Shown piece by piece: positions 6,182-8,345 of a stretch of DNA of 8,345 nucleotides. Position numbers and translations under genes: made by a program. The notes below the pieces were generated by a model. That model searched no databases and was not told where the DNA came from. It saw only the letters and a program-made list of their open reading frames with translations. Within the stretch, counting starts at the first letter, position 1; every line of letters begins with the position of its first letter. The stretch is from Alphaproteobacteria bacterium (GTDB lineage Bacteria; Pseudomonadota; Alphaproteobacteria; UBA8366), in NCBI GenBank assembly GCA_029861675.1, contig JAOTYV010000221.1, forward strand, positions 1 to 8,345, in the 5' to 3' direction.

Positions 6182-7591
6182 ATGAACGGCGATGATGCCG
6201 ACCTGATCGTCGTGGGCGGTGGACTCGCGGGCCTGACGGCGGCCAATCGTGCCGCTCAATTGGGATTACGGGCGGTGGTGTTGGAAAAAGGAGCGGAGGA
6301 AAAGTACCTCTGCAACACGCGCTATACCGGCGGTACGCTGCATGTCTGCATGGATGACATCATGGCCGGCGAGGCGGCGTTGCTTGCGGCGATCCAAAAA
6401 CTTTGCGCCGGAATTGCGCGGCCCGATTTGGCGCGTGCCATGGCAAAACACGCCGAGCGCTCCGTGCGCTGGCTGCAGGGTGAAGGTCTTAAGTTCTTGC
6501 GGGCCAGCGGAAGTCCGCATCACCGATGGGTGTTGGCACCGCCGGGCCGCACGCGGCCGGGCCTCGACTGGGAGGGACGCGCGGGCGACGTATTGTTGCG
6601 GCGGCTTGGGGCAAACCTCGTCGAGCGTGGCGGACGTTTGATCCGCGGCGCCCGTGCGCGGCATCCGCTGATGGATGGGCGGCGCTGCACCGGTGTTGCC
6701 GCCGAGGTGGCGGGTGAGTTGGCCGAAATTCACGCCAAATCAGTGGTGCTTGCCGACGGCGGATTTCAGGCCGCGCCGGAGCTGCTACGGGAATACATTA
6801 CCGACCAACCCGAAAAGCTGCATCAGCGTAATGCGCGGACGGGAACCGGCGACGGTGTACGCATGGCCGAGGAAGCGGGCGCGGCGGTTCTCGGCATGGA
6901 CCGGTTTTACGGGCATTTGCTCAGCATCGACGCGCCGACCAACGACAGGCTTTGGCCCTATCCGTATCTTGATGCCCTTGTGACCGCGGGCATCCTGGTC
7001 GGTGCGGACGGCACACGGTTTGCCGATGAAGGGCGCGGCGGTGTTTATGCCGCCAACAGCGTCGCCGCATTGGCCGACCCGCACTCAACCGCCGTCATCT
7101 TCGATCAAGATATTTGGGACGGTGCGGGCTGCAACGGGCTTATCCCCGCCAACCCGCATCTGCGGAAAGAAGGTGGAACGCTGCACGAAGCAGCGACATT
7201 GGCGGAATTGGCGGCTTTAATCGGCGCGCCTGCGGCGTCCCTGGAAGCGACGGTGGCGGCCTATAACGCGGCTGTCGATGATGGAAGCCTCGGCGCGTTG
7301 ACGCCGGAGCGCCGGACTGACAAGGGGACGCCGGTGGCGATCCGCACGCCGCCATTTTATGCGGCGCCGGTCTGCGCCGGCATTACCTATACGATGGGCG
7401 GTGTGGCAATCGACGGGCACGCGCGGGTGTTGCGGCCGGATGACTCGATCGTCGGCGGCCTCTACGCCGCCGGGGCCACGACGGGCGGGTTGGAAGGCGG
7501 TCCCGGCGTCGGCTATGTCGGGGGGCTGGCAAAATCCGCGGTGACGGGCTTGCGCGCCGCCGAACATGCGGCGGGACAGCCGGCCGACTGA
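6182..7591 (+). CDS. FAD-dependent oxidoreductase, fumarate reductase/succinate dehydrogenase flavoprotein-like
   Basis: The 469-residue flavoprotein binds FAD through an N-terminal Rossmann motif, GGGLAGLTAAN (12-22), with Glu35 at the end of the second strand (VVLEKG). The C-terminal FAD segment GLYAAGATTGGLEGG (426-440) is also present. A middle substrate-capping region includes RFADEGRGG (279-287), where Arg285 could be the proton-donor arginine of fumarate-reductase-like enzymes, and ITYTMGGVAID (401-411). The substrate-binding His of fumarate reductases (HHTMGG) is Tyr403 here. Their ANRLGG arginine is absent, the region reading GPGVGYVGGLA (440-450). A dicarboxylate substrate is therefore doubtful. 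There is no signal peptide, so it is expected to be cytoplasmic. ATG 6182 follows GGAGAGG (6168-6174) by seven bases. It is the last gene of the group, and the partner electron acceptor is unknown. Ketosteroid-dehydrogenase-like and tricarballylate-dehydrogenase-like relatives are alternatives for its chemistry. Confidence 0.9.
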   Translation: MNGDDADLIVVGGGLAGLTAANRAAQLGLRAVVLEKGAEEKYLCNTRYTGGTLHVCMDDIMAGEAALLAAIQKLCAGIARPDLARAMAKHAERSVRWLQGEGLKFLRASGSPHHRWVLAPPGRTRPGLDWEGRAGDVLLRRLGANLVERGGRLIRGARARHPLMDGRRCTGVAAEVAGELAEIHAKSVVLADGGFQAAPELLREYITDQPEKLHQRNARTGTGDGVRMAEEAGAAVLGMDRFYGHLLSIDAPTNDRLWPYPYLDALVTAGILVGADGTRFADEGRGGVYAANSVAALADPHSTAVIFDQDIWDGAGCNGLIPANPHLRKEGGTLHEAATLAELAALIGAPAASLEATVAAYNAAVDDGSLGALTPERRTDKGTPVAIRTPPFYAAPVCAGITYTMGGVAIDGHARVLRPDDSIVGGLYAAGATTGGLEGGPGVGYVGGLAKSAVTGLRAAEHAAGQPAD

Positions 7592-7707
7592 TTCTCGTCA
7601 AGCCGGTATCTAGAACTTGAATTTGGATAGATGTGAAGCGCTCGATAGGGCGCGACATTGCTTCGGCCGAGTTCCCTGGGTCGTGCCGGCTACCGTTGAA
7701 TTTTAAG

Positions 7708-7721
7708 TTGTCGTTTGACAA
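7708..7721. repeat. Inverted repeat overlapping the cytochrome gene -35 box
   Basis: TTGTC (7708-7712) and GACAA (7717-7721) are inverted around GTTT and overlap the TTGACA hexamer. The AT-rich flanks add partial further symmetry. The placement fits a repressor site, but the arms are short and chance is possible. Confidence 0.25.
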
Positions 7722-7744
7722 TTAACGGGCTTGAGGACTACCGT
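7715..7744 (+). promoter_or_regulatory. Candidate sigma-70 promoter for the cytochrome P460 gene
   Basis: A perfect -35 hexamer TTGACA lies at 7715-7720. TACCGT (7739-7744), 18 bases on, is a weak -10 with three consensus matches. Transcription would start about 30 bases before the ATG at 7781. It sits in the 189-base spacer after the flavoprotein gene, so the cytochrome is probably its own transcription unit. Confidence 0.4.
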
Positions 7745-7780
7745 CGGTTCTTTCCTTGGCAGAATCGGGAGTCCTTGGTC

Positions 7781-8314
7781 ATGCATCGCAGTTTGGGATT
7801 GGCACTCACATTGGCGTTTGTTCTGGCGGCCGCCGGGCCGGCCGTTGGCGGACCGGAGCGGGTCGCCTTTCCGGAGAACTATGCAAAAAACTTCACGCTC
7901 TACACCAAGATCGACAAGACCAAGAAAAAGAAGAAAGAGAAAGTTCGTTTCATGTACGCGAATCCCGCCGCGTTGAGCGTCTCGTCGGGCCCGTTGCCGA
8001 GCGGATCTATCATCATCAAGGAAGACCATGCGATTGAGGTTAATTCGGATGGGACACCCAAAACGGGATCGAACGGCCGGCTCATTCCGACGGACAAGGT
8101 CAAGAATGTGTTCGTGATGGAAAAACGATCAGGGTGGGGCGCAGCCTATCCTGCCGACAAACGAAACGGCGACTGGGAATATGCGTGGTTTCTGCCGAAC
8201 GGTAAGCCGAAGCCCGGAAAGACGATGGAAAAATGCTTCGCTTGCCACAAGGCGCGGGCCGCGGATAGCGATTTCGTCTTTACGATGAAGAAGATACGCG
8301 CGAAAGCGAAGTAG
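7781..8314 (+). CDS. Exported cytochrome P460-family c-type haem protein
   Basis: The 177-residue protein has a signal peptide (residues 1 to about 23, core LGLALTLAFVLAAAG). Near its C-terminus is a single haem c attachment site, CFACH (152-156), giving a periplasmic c-type cytochrome. The segments SGSIIIKEDHA (74-84), VMEKRSGWGAAYP and GDWEYAWFLPNGKP (130-143) before the haem site are the pattern of the cytochrome P460 family. Characterised members oxidise hydroxylamine or bind NO, but most relatives have no tested role. I chose ATG 7781, with GGGAG at 7767-7771, because it opens directly into the signal peptide. An upstream in-frame TTG at 7715 is part of the -35 box and would bury the signal. 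An unusual lysine tract, KTKKKKKEK (46-54), follows the mature N-terminus. Whether the Lys-haem cross-link of true P460 exists cannot be told by eye. Confidence 0.88.
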   Translation: MHRSLGLALTLAFVLAAAGPAVGGPERVAFPENYAKNFTLYTKIDKTKKKKKEKVRFMYANPAALSVSSGPLPSGSIIIKEDHAIEVNSDGTPKTGSNGRLIPTDKVKNVFVMEKRSGWGAAYPADKRNGDWEYAWFLPNGKPKPGKTMEKCFACHKARAADSDFVFTMKKIRAKAK

Positions 8315-8345
8315 GAAAGTATCGGTCAGGCGCGGCGCTGGTCGG

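Noticed and set aside
7715..7780. TTG at 7715 as the start of the cytochrome gene
   Set aside because: The TTG is part of a perfect -35 hexamer. The added 22 residues would place charged sequence before a good signal peptide, while ATG 7781 opens directly into it with a ribosome site.

Overview
The window is GC-rich and densely coding, and the gene types fit a soil or rhizosphere alphaproteobacterium of Rhizobiales/Bradyrhizobium-like character. The taxonomic call is an inference from gene families and base composition; no marker gene is present. There are nine substantially complete protein genes plus one cut by the left edge. No tRNA, rRNA, CRISPR array, insertion sequence or integration site was seen, and no stretch over 300 bases lacks a gene.

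Layout. Positions 2-661 hold the 3' part of a dienelactone-hydrolase-family gene, closed by a strong GC hairpin. Positions 828-3007 carry a same-strand group: a nitroreductase-family flavoprotein, a small NTF2/SnoaL-like protein and a D-2-hydroxyacid dehydrogenase with a GTG start. A convergent gene on the minus strand (3065-3637) encodes a secreted or outer-membrane PagL-like acyloxyacyl hydrolase. A divergent intergenic region of about 140 bases separates it from a second plus-strand group (3776-7591): a TauD/TfdA-type Fe(II)/2-oxoglutarate dioxygenase, an Asp/Glu/hydantoin-racemase-superfamily protein, a two-part protein resembling dimeric alpha-beta-barrel proteins, and an FAD-dependent fumarate-reductase/dehydrogenase-like flavoprotein. 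After a 189-base gap with a TTGACA promoter element comes an exported c-type cytochrome of the P460 family (7781-8314).

How the genes may work together. The 3776-7591 group looks like a catabolic operon for an unidentified small organic acid or natural product: one oxygenase, one superfamily enzyme of the kind that racemises, isomerises or decarboxylates, one small barrel protein and one flavin dehydrogenase. Two of these proteins have family folds but lack residues that define the textbook reactions. The racemase-like protein appears to lack both catalytic cysteines, and the flavoprotein lacks the His and Arg that bind dicarboxylates in fumarate reductases. This is the best candidate here for undescribed chemistry. 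The substrate cannot be read from the sequence, and the window holds no transporter or regulator to name it.
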